This document shows, in pieces, positions 43,780-54,415 of a stretch of 64,000 bases of DNA. The DNA lies in the NCBI GenBank assembly GCA_017311185.1, contig JAESUZ010002888.1, forward strand, positions 1,922,001 to 1,986,000, read 5' to 3'. Position 1 is the first letter of the stretch, and the number at the start of each line of letters is the position of its first letter. The translations under genes and the position numbers were made by a program. The notes below the pieces were generated by a model. It worked only from the letters and a program-made list of their open reading frames with translations. It was not told the DNA's origin and did no database searches. The stretch comes from Proteles cristata cristata (taxonomy: Eukaryota; Chordata; Mammalia; Carnivora; Hyaenidae).

Positions 43780-44268
43780 GTATTTTACCAGCAAGATTTT
43801 CCACCAACTCATGTGAATGAACACATTCACTGTCATTATTTAAAAGATTTGACAACATAATAAGTGGGCTGGCATTTCCACTTACTCTTCCAGATTTAGA
43901 CTGTACCTATTGACATCCTGTTCTGTGACCCTAGGGGCTGACCCCTAAGGATCATATCAACCAATTTCCTTGCCTCTGGCTTCTGGTTGGATTTGGCTAG
44001 TGGAAGACAATAGCAGAGCACTGGAAGGCTATTGGAAAGAGATGTACTTATTCCCTAGCCCCCTCTGTGCCAGCATGGTTGACAGTAGCTGCGTATTTCT
44101 TTTGCTGGGTGACCCTCTCCTGCAGTCACTGCTCTCCCGTGGTTTCTGTTAAAAACTCCCTTCATTGCTCCATCAGGCCAAAGATGGTAATAGTTTCTCA
44201 GAACTACTATTAACAGAATGCTTCAGCATTCCTTATTGACTACCTTAAGCTACCCACAACTTTAAAAC
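43780..44268. other. No gene seen
   Basis: A 60-codon frame at 43970-44152 has no known motif. No element recognised. Confidence 0.45.
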
Positions 44269-44277
44269 AGTCCCTTC

Positions 44278-44489
44278 CTGTGGCACATGGGTCGCTCAGT
44301 CGGTTAATCGGCCGACTTCAGTTCAGGTCATGATCTCGTGGTTCATGAGTTCAAGCCCTGCGTCGGGCTCTGTGTTGACAGCTTGGAGCCTGGAGCCTGC
44401 TTCGGATTCTGTCTCCCTTTCTCTCTGCCCCTCCCCTGTGCTCACTCTCTCTGTCTCTCTCTCTCAAAAATAAACAAACATTTTTAAAA
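44278..44489 (+). mobile_element. Can-SINE (felid SINEC type), with short TSD
   Basis: Head ggcacatgggtcgctcagtc, middle ttggagcctggagcctgctt, a CT tract and aaataaacaaacattttta. The 9-bp copies agtcccttc at 44269-44277 and 44490-44498 flank it. Confidence 0.93.
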
Positions 44490-44914
44490 AGTCCCTTCAT
44501 TTAACTTTCCTGAATTACTCCATAGAGAATGTCATTTGCTTCTTACCAGCACTCTGATGAAAATACGGATGGGCACAAATTTGTAAACATAGAACTGACC
44601 CAGGGTGGTCTGTATGAAATACCTGTGAATAAAAATGAACAAAGTTAACACTGTTCACCTGCCCTTCACACTGTTCTATGCTCATCTCCAAAACAGCTTA
44701 TTCTACTAACATGTTGGTTTGGGTCACACACACACAAAAATCAAATTACTGTTAACGTGTTTTAAAGAAATGTTAGTTTTCTCTTAAGAAAATAAAAATC
44801 AAGACAGTTTATTGAAACATTGTCAATTATGTATTTTTACCATTTTATAAAATTGAAATAAATACCTCATTTTAAAGATACTCAAAAATATTTATTTATC
44901 CAACAGGTACCTGA

Positions 44915-45488
44915 AAGAGGCTTAACATCACTAATCACCAGGGAAATGCAAATCAAAACCACAATGAGATGCCGCCTTGCACCTGTTAGAATGGCTACTA
45001 TCAAAAAGACAAGAAATAACAAGTGTTAGTGAGTGAGGATGTGGAGAAAAGGAAATACTGTGCACTGTTGGTAGGAATTTAAATCAATGTAACCATTGTG
45101 GAAAATATGGAGTTTCCTCAAAAAAATTAAAAATAGAGATACCATACCATCCAGCAATTCCATTTCTGGGTTTTTGTTTTCCAAAGAAAACAAAACATGA
45201 TTTTGAAAAAATATATGACCACCCCTGTAATAATAATATATAGTATATTATAATTATAACATAAGTACCCAATACATATATAATATATGTACCCAGTAAT
45301 GCTGTTTATCGCAGCATTATTTATAATAGCCAAGATATGGAAAAAACCAAAGTGCCCATCCATGGATGAACGGATAGAGAAAATACACAATGAAATATTA
45401 CTCAGTCATAAAAAGAGAATGAAATCTTGCCATTTGTAGTGGCATGGACATATACGGAATATTATTCAAGGGGGGGCGCGCGCACACA

Positions 45489-45527
<39 letters not shown>

Positions 45528-46045
45528 AATGTCATTCAGCCTTGAGAAAAAAGAAAATCCTGCCGTTTGTGACAACATGAACCTGGAAGGCATTATGCTA
45601 AGTGAAATAAGTTAGACACAAAAAGACAAATACCATATAAGCTTACTTATGTGGAATCTATAAAAAAAAAAACCAAAGACCAAAACAAACAAAACAAACA
45701 AGCAAGCAAAAACAAGATCACAGATACAGAGAACAGATTGGTGGTTGCCAGAGACAGGGAGTGGGCAAAAGGGACAAACTTCCAGTTATAAAATAATAAA
45801 TCAAGGGGGTGTAAGATACAGCATGGTAACTATCATTAATATTGTATTACGTATCTAGAAGTTGTGAAGAGAGTAGATCGTAAAAGTCTTCATCACAAGA
45901 AAAAAAATTGGGGACTATGTATAGTGACAGATGTTAGCTAGACTAGACTTACATGGTAATTATTTCGCAATCTACACAATATCAAATTATGTTGTACATC
46001 TGGAACTAACATAATTGTATGCCAATTAGACCTCAACTTTACAAT
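44915..46045 (+). mobile_element. Older LINE-1 3' region (ORF2 end and 3' UTR)
   Basis: Sense ORF2 text: gaaatgcaaatcaaaaccac, aatgagatgccgccttgcac, tgttggtaggaatttaaatc, gcagcattatttataatagc, gtgaaataagttagacacaa. It is followed by the 3' UTR (tggttgccagagacagggag to gttgtacatctggaactaac). A microsatellite and a partial duplication interrupt it at 45385-45590. All frames are broken. Confidence 0.9.
45476..45525 (+). repeat. (CA)n microsatellite with GC-rich start
   Basis: It begins ggcgcgcgcacac and continues as about 20 CA units, between two partial copies of the same L1 segment. Confidence 0.96.
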
Positions 46046-46223
46046 GTTTATTTATAATTTATGAAAACGTGCACTGGAACAGCAGCCGGAATTCACCTAC
46101 AATTATCAGTTGGACCATTCTCTCTTTCACTGCATAAAAAGTCAACATATTCAGAAGTGTTCTAGACTTCACAGTCTCGCGAATCTCCTGGTCTTGTCAC
46201 ATACTGGCTGTTAAGATTTCCCT

Positions 46224-46443
46224 GGGGCGCCTGGGTGGCTTAGTCGGTTAAGCATCCGACTTTCGCTTGGGTCATGATCTCGCGGTTCATGGGTTCGAGC
46301 CCGGCGTCGGGATCTGTGCTGGCTACCAGCTCAGAGCCTGGAGCCTGTTTCAGTCTGTGACTCCCTCTCTCTCTCTGACCCTCCCCTGCTCACACTGTCT
46401 CTCTCTCTCTCCTAGAAATTAAAAAGAAAAAAAAGAAAAAAAA
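46224..46443 (+). mobile_element. Can-SINE, second felid subtype, with TSD
   Basis: Near-consensus ggggcgcctgggtggcttag, cgctugggtcatg-type text (tttcgcttgggtcatgatct), a B box gggttcgagcccggcgtcgg, and ctcctagaaattaaaaag. Perfect 11-bp duplications aagatttccct lie at 46213-46223 and 46444-46454. Confidence 0.95.
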
Positions 46444-46454
46444 AAGATTTCCCT

Positions 46455-47576
46455 AAGATACAATACATTGCCAGGGTTAATGATCTGTTGCATTTTTCAA
46501 ACATAGTCTTCAGAGTATTCTCTGTTGCTTCTTCATCCAGGATTCCCCTTCTGATGCTAACAATCATGAAACAATGCCACTGAGCATAATCCCGAAGCTT
46601 CTGCATGCCACAGCATTGCATGGCTGAGGACTAAATAATGTCAACTGAAAAGTAGCTGACATCATGCAGGGATGACTGTTGTACTAGCTCGGTTTGGCTG
46701 AAAAACATTTCTAGAGCTGTTTAAGGCATATTATTCTAAAATAAGTGCATGGGTCATTAATTTTGCCGCTGCATTCCAATGAAAAGTAAAGTAACACTAG
46801 AAACTGAAAGCTAGATGTGTCATGCTTCTAAAGAGCCTGTTAAGACAACATCTCAAAGCTGCACTAGGCTGGCAAATATACAAATTCTAACACCAACAGA
46901 AATAGATAAAGCACCTTTATCTTGATGGTAACTACAACATATATAAATAGACCCACTGTCATGTTGCAGTTCAAAGAGTTTGCTTGGACCTAAAAAAGGT
47001 CTCTAGTCTATGCCTAAAACTGGGAGGGTTGGGTTTTTTTGGGTTTTTGTTTTTTTTTTGGTCTTGAAATTAGTTTAATTGTTCTAGATTAGATTGCCCT
47101 AAAAGACCCTGCAGGACAAAAGTGAAATAAGGTACCATTACAGAAACATTAAGGAAGTTAATGACTGGGTATAACTACACAGACATATTAGATATTTAAG
47201 AGTTTACATGGAAAGCTTAAGTTATGGTTTTTAAGCTGCCAGAATAATATTTTGAACAATAGTGCCAATTTATGGCTAATTCCTATTTATGTTTCTGCCT
47301 GCAACTTCATTGTAGTTCTGAGTTGGTTTTTAAACTTCAGGCATGTGAACCTGAGAGAACTAGATATAATTGAATAGCCCACTGAACATTTAGCAAATTC
47401 TTGTCCTGTGCATCCCTAATGAAGCATGATAGCCTGTAAGATTAATTTTTATTTCAATTCACTTTGAAATGCTACAATTCTTAAGTGAAGTCTCAGTATA
47501 GATTCAAACCATTGTAATTCATACCCATCAGTTTAGCCTCTGGAGTACTTCAAATGCCACAGGAGAAGTTGAGAAT
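46455..47576. other. No gene seen
   Basis: Unique-looking sequence with a T/G-rich stretch at 47028-47062. A 69-codon minus frame (46621-46412) partly overlaps the SINE tail and is unsupported. Confidence 0.45.
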
Positions 47577-47588
47577 GAAAATAAACCA

Positions 47589-47804
47589 ACCATGAGAGAC
47601 TCTTGAATGCTGACGAAAACTGAGGACTGATGGATGTGGGGGGGAGGAGGGATGGGCATAGAGGAGGACACTTGCGGGGATGAGCACTGGGTGTTATGTG
47701 GAAACTAATTTGACAATAAACTATTTGTAAAAAAAAAAAAAAGCAAAGTTGGGACCTGCCTCACCAACTTTGTCCCTTGGAAAAAAAAAAAAAAAAGAAA
47801 GAAA
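47589..47804 (+). mobile_element. Truncated LINE-1 with extra sequence between two poly-A runs
   Basis: About 140 bp of 3' UTR (ccatgagagactcttgaatg to caataaactatttgta) end in a first A run at 47729-47742. Then 37 bp of non-L1 sequence (47743-47779) and a second A run lead to AAAG repeats. The 12-bp copies gaaaataaacca at 47577-47588 and 47805-47816 enclose everything, so the extra segment arrived with the insertion. It contains a perfect 9-bp inverted repeat. Confidence 0.93.
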
Positions 47805-47816
47805 GAAAATAAACCA

Positions 47817-48249
47817 CCACTGCCGCCACCACAACAAATTAAATGTAAAAAGGCTACTGGGTGCAATCTCCATCATCTAGTTCCTGCCAGAGTAAATGTA
47901 TGTAAAATTACAGAAAAATTAGCTTTACTTATCATCTTCAACAAAACACAGTATTTAACTAGTTTTATGGAATGCCAAGTAGTTTGGAGTATTATAAGTA
48001 ATTAAATGCCACAGAAGGCTAATTCTTGTGATGACAGGACTCAAAGCAGGGAGAAATTCAGGCAAAAATGTAACCTCTTCCCACAGCCTTAACCAATTCC
48101 TTTCAACACTAGAAATGGATCACATCCAACAACATTAGTATTTCAAATATTGCTCAAAGAACTTACAGGTGCTAGATTATCACCAATGATACTATGCTTT
48201 CGATGGAAAAGAAACAAGTGGAAACTTAGAAGAAATAATAAATCAGCCT
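47817..48249. other. No gene seen
   Basis: No element recognised. Confidence 0.45.
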
Positions 48250-48540
48250 TATTAGCTGAGCTTAGTTCAAATCAAAAAATTTTAACTAAGATCCTACGGT
48301 ACATAAAACAAAGATAAGATATAATCCCTAAGCACATGTTACTTACAACCTGATTAAAGGATATAAATTTGCAAAAATCATAGAGATAGAATAAAAATAA
48401 AGAGTAAAGATAATCACCATGAGAGATTCTAAGTACCATAAAGATTTAAAGGAAAGAAAATACAGTAAAACCTTGAATTGGTAGTAATTTGTTCTGCAAG
48501 TGTTCTGCAAGACTACTAATATTTCTGATAAATTTTAAAC

Positions 48541-48748
48541 TTTTTTAATGTTTATTTTTGAGATAGGGAAACAGAATGTGAGAGGGAGAGGGTTAGAGAG
48601 ACAGAGAGAGACACACGGCATCTGAAGTGGGCTCCAGGCTCTGAGCTATCAGCACAGGGCCCGATGAGGGGCTCAAACCCACAAATAGTGAAATCAGACT
48701 TGAGCCGAAGTTGGACACTTAACTGACTGAGCCACCCAGGTGCCCCTC
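48541..48748 (-). mobile_element. Can-SINE (felid SINEC type) inside the Tigger-like element
   Basis: The reverse-complement head ends near 48748 (gagccacccaggtgcccc) and the middle is gggctccaggctctgagcta. The word ataaattttaa lies on both sides (48528-48538 and 48751-48761), marking the target-site duplication. Confidence 0.94.
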
Positions 48749-48838
48749 TAATAAATTTTAACTTGACAAACAAGCCATATCTTACAATACGATTAGTATG
48801 TGATGCCAAATGTCACATGATCACAACTGAGTCAATGG

Positions 48839-48911
48839 TTCTTCTCTCTCACTCTCTCTCTCTCTCTCTTTCTCTCTTTCTCCCTCTCTCTCTCTTTCTT
48901 TCTCTCTCTGT
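48839..48911 (+). repeat. CT-rich simple repeat
   Basis: (CT)n with TTTC interruptions inside the Tigger-like element. Confidence 0.95.
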
Positions 48912-50030
48912 AGGACTGTGGGTGATTGGCTCCCATGCTCAGATGCTTGGTCTCAGGATGTGGCATTTGGCAGAAATTAGTGACTTTTCAGAATGTTGGA
49001 AGGTGCCCACAACTGGCACTAGTGTAATTTTTGTCACTTCAAAGCACCTACGGTCAGTCTTTTGCTTTTCCATACAAAAGTAAGCTTAGAAATCCCTTGC
49101 TTCACTCTAGGTCAGGCTGCCTACAGATATAGGCCCTTTCCTCTGCTGCCTTATTGCCAGTTACATTAAATACAGTATATGGCAAGAGTTTATTAATACT
49201 GTGCTGTAGTCAACATCCATGCAGGCATATACAATGGCCCCCATGCAGAAAAAGATTCCATTGAGCCAATAAATAGTAGTGATCCCATGAACGATAGTAA
49301 AAATCATCCTACACAATGACCCTTCTCTCTCTTACCTCCTTCAAACCAGCCACAAAGGTTTTCAAATTGAGTGCAGGTTAATTTGTTCATTTTCTTTATA
49401 TTTTGTATTTTCTTTATAATTTTGTATTATATTACAGTATTGTAATGATTTTTATATAAATACTTTTGGGTTGTGGAATGAATCATTTGAATTTCCATTA
49501 TTTCTTATGGGGAAATTTGCTTTAATATACAACTGCTTTGGATTCTAAGCATGTTTCCAGAACGAATTATGCTCACAAACTAAGGTTTTACTGTATACCT
49601 TTTTGAAAGCAACAGAAAACTTCAAGGAAAAGAAAGTCTTTCGGATGGAAAGAATATCCACAAAACAGGGCAGATGAGAATTTCATACGACAATAAAAGC
49701 ATGGACAAAAATAAGGAAGAAAAATATATGTTGCGTACAAAGAAAACAACTGTATTTTAATGCAGAAGAGTAAAATAGGTGGAACAAGTAATTGGAAGAT
49801 TGTCTTGGGTTAAAACTTTCAGACTTTATTCTACAGGCAGTAGGGAGACATAAAAAATTGTGTGTAGAGGAAAAGTGCCATGGTCAAAGTTATGATTCCC
49901 TTTTCAGCAATGAGTAGCAGTAATTGGTGTGGGGCGTAACAAGAGTTAGGGAGACCAAAGTAGCCTCCATAGTTCAGGTGGATGTCATACAATTAAACCC
50001 AATACTTCAACCAAGACGGTGGTGACAATT

Positions 50031-51158
50031 GTTCAAGAACTCTGCCGCTCCACAAGAAGCCAACAGATCTCATTCTATGAAAACAAGGCTTTTGCTAGAG
50101 CACCATCCTAAGTAACCAATGTGTTGTAATATACTCGGAAACAGAATCAGGGAAGGGATGCCATCATAGCTTTTTATAATAATATTTAAATAGTAAGGTT
50201 CAAGCATTTCCAGGAGACTGACCTCAAGCAATCCAGCACCACTCTGAATAGGTGGAGGTTTTTTTGCATTTTTGTGTTTTTTTGTTTAATCTTTTTCTTA
50301 CTTTATGAATAGGTGGTTTTGACATGTGTTCTCATTACTGTGGGCTCTGGATAAAAACACACTGAGTGGCTCAGAGTTGGGCCAAAGTGCTACGCTTTGT
50401 AACGGCAGCTGAATGCAAAAATGCTGTTCTTAATTCTTAGCCCTATACTTAATGCCTTCAACATTTACAAAATATTTATTTCTTTTTTGTATATCTAGAA
50501 AGTGATGCAGTGATAACTGATGCTTACGCTGTTGGAATCCTCCTTAGTTTCCAAAGCTGGCTCCTTCCGCTGACGCAAATACCTTTGTCAGCAAATAGCT
50601 TGAATCTAAATAAGATAAATAGGTGTCCTCTGGGGCTTATGGCTGAGAAGCCTCTGGGCATTACTGAATACACTCAATTAGGAGGTGTCATTCCCAGGTA
50701 GTGACAGTGACAAGGAATTAAATCCTAAGAAAGTGCAATCCAGGCACTTGAATTTCGGGTGACTAATTTGGTTGACTCCACTTGCAAGGTTCGACGGGCC
50801 ACTGCAGGTGAAAGGATTTGACTGAACATAGATCAAAAATCCCCCCAGAGCTGAGTGACCTTGCTAAGCAAGTTTGCTACATCTTTTATGCAGTGAGTTA
50901 TGCTCAGCAAAGCACGGATATTTTCCATTAACCTCTGAGGCAACAAAAAATGTATCCGTTTCCTTTCCCTGCTTACTCACCTCATTCAAATCCTTCAGCA
51001 AAATGTCCCTCATTTCTCCCATTTCCACCTTGTCATGTGGGCTGTACAAACCAAGTCCCCCAGAAAGGCTGCTGTCTCTTCCAAATCTATAGGGTTCTTG
51101 AGTATTAAATTAGGTTCCTGGAGTTCTGACTTCTCCAAAAGAATTCCAAATAGAGTTT
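50031..51158. other. No gene seen
   Basis: Unique-looking sequence. Two complementary frames (50864-51049 minus, 50874-51092 plus) and a 63-codon frame at 50510-50701 have no known motif. Confidence 0.45.
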
Positions 51159-51172
51159 AAAGTACCTAGAGA

Positions 51173-51321
51173 TGATGGGCATTAAAAAGTACACTTATCA
51201 TGATGAGCCCTGAGCAATGTACAGAATTGTTGAATCACTGTATTGTACACCTGAAACTAATTTAACACTATATGTTAACTATATTGGAATTAAAATATTT
51301 TTTAATCTTAATTAAAAAAAT
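51173..51321 (+). mobile_element. LINE-1 3' terminus (about 150 bp) with TSD
   Basis: 3' UTR end text: atcatgatgagccctgagca, tgtattgtacacctgaaact, atatgttaactatattggaa, and an A-rich tail. The copies aaagtacctagaga (51159-51172) and aaggtacctagaga (51322-51335) differ by one base. Confidence 0.92.
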
Positions 51322-51404
51322 AAGGTACCTAGAGAAACAGAGCAATGTCTCACCTTCCTCGTTGTACAAACAGACTAACTGAAAATACTTGTCAAGTTGG
51401 ATCA

Positions 51405-51490
51405 AATCAGTCCAAACATATTTACTGTTTGCCTAACGTTTGCCCCTGTGCTGGGCACTGACTATACAATGACAAATCACACCTTTCAAA
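51405..51490 (-). mobile_element. LINE-2 3' end in antisense
   Basis: The sequence aacatatttactgtttgcct, then ctgtgctgggcactgactat and acaatgacaaatcac, is reverse-complement L2 3' terminus. Confidence 0.65.
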
Positions 51491-51499
51491 GAAAGAGAG

Positions 51500-51695
51500 A
51501 AAGTGGCTGGTAGAACAGGTTTTGAAGTCTGATAGACCTGGGCTCACATCCCACCTCTAACTTTCTCTGTGGTTTTGATAAAATCATTAATTTCTTGAAG
51601 CCTCAGTTTCTCCATTGGCAAAATGGAGGTAACTCATAGGGTTCACAAGAATGAGATGACATCAGTGAAATGCTTAGTTTTGTTTGTGCAAACAA
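51500..51695 (+). mobile_element. MIR SINE
   Basis: MIR order: gttttgaagtctgatagacc, tgggctcacatcccacctct, cctcagtttctccattggca, aaatggaggtaactcatagg, gttcacaagaatgagatgac. Confidence 0.85.
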
Positions 51696-52019
51696 ATAGT
51701 GGAAATGCCCAAATGTTAGCTGCTTGTTATTACAGAATTATTTTGTCTTGCCTTCGTTGGATTTGATTTGGGTTTACTTTGCCTTGTTTTAGAAAAATCA
51801 CTGTTGAGGGAAGAGGAATAGAGCAAATTAAATCAATAACTCTAAGATAATGTCCAGACAATCACACGAATGGACAGACAGCTCTCCTTTTTCAGTAAAT
51901 ATTCAATCATTTTGGGAACTGGCATCTTAAATTAAACTGGCATCTCGTAATATCATAAAATGTGTTTCACATTGTAGACATGAATAATAACAAAGACCTT
52001 TAAACACAACTTCATTCTT

Positions 52020-52235
52020 TTTTAAATATTTTTTTAGTGATTATTTATTCTTTGAGAGAGAGATAGAGTATGAGCAGGGGAGGTACACAGAGAGAGGGAG
52101 ACACAGAATCTGAAGCAGGCTCAAGGCTCCCAGCTGTCAGCACAGAGCCTGACATGGGGCTTGAGCCCGCAAGCCATGAGATCATGACCTGAGCCAAAGT
52201 CAGTTGCTTAACCAACTGAGCCACCCAGGTGCACC
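52020..52235 (-). mobile_element. Can-SINE (felid SINEC type), first of two at one target
   Basis: The reverse-complement head ends near 52235 (gagccacccaggtgcacc). The 18-bp word aaacacaacttcattctt lies on both sides (52002-52019 and 52236-52253) as a perfect duplication. The tail at the left is tttttaaatatttttttagt-like. Confidence 0.95.
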
Positions 52236-52253
52236 AAACACAACTTCATTCTT

Positions 52254-52476
52254 TTTTTTTTTTAATATTTTTATTTATTTCTAGGAGAGAGAGAGAGACA
52301 GCGTGAGCAGGGGAGGGTCAGAGAGAGAGGGAGACAGACTCTGAAACAGGCTCCAGGCTCTGAGCTGGCAGTCAGCACAGAGCCCGACGCGGGGCTCGAA
52401 CCCACGAACTGCGAGATCATGACCTAAGCGAAAGCCGACGCTTCACTGACTAAGCCACCCAGGCGCCCCGTGCGCG
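52254..52476 (-). mobile_element. Can-SINE, second felid subtype, inserted at the same target
   Basis: The reverse-complement subtype features are ttatttctaggagagagaga, gagctggcagtcagcacaga, and gacctaagcgaaagccgacg. The head ends aagccacccaggcgccccg. The right-hand target copy aaacgcaacttcattctt (52477-52494) differs by one base (A to G at the fifth position) from the copy at 52236-52253. Confidence 0.95.
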
Positions 52477-52494
52477 AAACGCAACTTCATTCTT

Positions 52495-53918
52495 AAGGCA
52501 ACAAGAGGGGAATCCTTGGAAGGAGGGTTCAGTTACCTTCCATGTGATTAGCACCTCCAACAGCATAATCGGTCAAGGGCGGGCCTTAGTCAGACTGGCT
52601 CAGCCACTACTGCCTTACAGGAAAGCACTGAACACGCTGTTTTGCTGAGTGTGCTGAGCAACAGTCACACCTGGAATTGTTGCTATGTTACAAAAAAGAC
52701 CGCAAGCTCTTGACATCCCCACAGCAATCTATGTAACATGCATAAAAATCTGTAGGAGTTTCTATCAGAAGCCCTAACAGTCAAATGGCCATTTGGAAAA
52801 TGTATGATTCGTTTTATAACCTAGACCTTGGAAAATACATAATCAAGAAATGGAAAGCATAATCAGAGATTGCAGGAAAATTCTTAAATGTTAAACGTCT
52901 TGTTAGATTCAGCCTTTTGAGTTGTTCTCATTAAGACAGGGACCATTAGACACTCAAAAGAAAACCATGACCCAAAGAAACTACAATTGCTAGAGACCCA
53001 ACATATGCTAAGAGTTTGATGATTCTCCTGGCTTCACCCAAAAGAGAACTCATACTTGTGTGATAAAGGCCATGGAGGGTATCATACTCCAAGCCACCTT
53101 TTCACTCCCAGTTGAAGCCCCCAGGTCTACCTGTGAAAGGCCTCCTTGGAGGCCTGCTCTATAACACACCACATCATCACAAAAATCTAGCTCAACATAA
53201 ATAAAAAAGGAAAAAGCAAAGGGATTCGGCTCTATTGGATATCTGGTCCTTTAGGATATTCTGAATACAGACTTTTGAGTTAGAAATGTGGGATTTCTCT
53301 TTTAACTTCGATTCAACTTTTTATTCTTCCTCCCTTGATCTGATAGACTGTCCTGAAGGCATTAAGCCTCCTGGACTTATTCCCAACAGGCTTCTAGATC
53401 TAGCCTATGTGCTTTTTATTGCTCACTGCTTTTATTTTCTCTGTGAATTTTCCATTGACGTTAATTAAGCTCCCTTTAGTGTGATGAGCTTCTCAGTATC
53501 TGATCTAAAGCCTTTCACACATAAAAAATAACAGTTAGAAAGAAAGCAGTTCAGCCATAAAAGAGATGTGTAATCTATTTGAGTTGTTACATTTTAAAAA
53601 AGGTCAGCCCTTTAAATGGTCAAGTTAAATGGGATGAATGTGGGTTAAACCATCCCTCTGTGAGAGTTCGAAAACCCATCCACAGGTCTGCTCATGCCTG
53701 CAAAGGATCTGCAAGGCTTCCTTTCTCTCTGGGGTGCAGGCTACATTTCAGCAGCTGAAGCTGCATTGTGCACATATAGTACTGAAGCTCTCACAGTCAA
53801 CACAGATCCAAACAGAACTTAAACAAAACTACATTTCAGAAATTCAGGAGCAGATAGTCCATTGTGATAGTCGAGAAGCACATATCAAGAACAAAACTTT
53901 AAAAAGGTTTTTAATACT
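52495..53918. other. Repeat-poor 1.4-kb stretch, no gene seen
   Basis: No element recognised. A 104-codon frame at 53638-53952 runs into the next SINE tail, and a 60-codon frame at 53286-53468 has no known motif. Confidence 0.45.
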
Positions 53919-53932
53919 GATAAATTTGATTT

Positions 53933-54118
53933 CTTTGCTTATTTATTTTTGAGAGAAAGCATGTGCGGGGGAGGGGCAGAGAGAGAGGGAGACAGAGGAT
54001 CCGAAGTGGGTTCTGTGCTGACAGCCACGAGCCCAATAGGGCTCGAACTCCCCACCGGTGAGATCATGACCTGAGTAAAAGTCAGACACTCAATCGACTG
54101 AGCCACCCAGGCACCCCA
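53933..54118 (-). mobile_element. Can-SINE, diverged, with TSD
   Basis: The reverse-complement head ends gagccacccaggcacccc, with a shortened middle (aagtgggttctgtgctgaca). The copies gataaatttgattt (53919-53932) and gataaccttgattt (54119-54132) flank it. Confidence 0.93.
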
Positions 54119-54415
54119 GATAACCTTGATTTTTAAATAATGGGTTTGGATCTTGTTATTTTTATTTTGCTTTGTTTTTTTAATGTGACATGTCAGGTAA
54201 AAAAAGGTCAAGGGCCTCCCAGGATAGTGTCACACTCAGAAGCACCATCGGCCCTACTGCTAACCACAACACACACATTTTCTCTCTGTAGCATACTTGG
54301 TTAATCATGTCTCCTAGGACCTGAAGCAGAACCCAGGACCACCCGTCATATCACATTATCTTCTATGACATTAGTTAGCTGCACCAACAATTTCCCCAAG
54401 GAGTTTCTTCTTCTC

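Larger units (their letters stand above)
48463..49593. mobile_element. Tigger-like DNA transposon, both ends intact, TA-flanked
   Basis: Terminal inverted repeats are visible: cagtaaaaccttgaattggt on the left and cacaaactaaggttttactg on the right. A TA dinucleotide lies on each side (48461-48462 and 49594-49595), the TcMar target signature. Without the internal SINE (48541-48748) it is about 0.92 kb. No transposase frame is visible, so it is probably a non-autonomous copy. A CT-rich microsatellite lies inside at 48839-48911. Confidence 0.85.
48250..50030 (-). mobile_element. LINE-2 remnant in antisense, split by a Tigger-like element
   Basis: Left of the transposon there is weak L2 3' text (aaacaaagataagatataat, aacctgattaaaggatataa). 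To the right, clearer body text resumes: cagactttattctacaggca, ggtcaaagttatgattccct, gagaccaaagtagcctccat, agttcaggtggatgtcatac. Boundaries are approximate. Confidence 0.65.
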
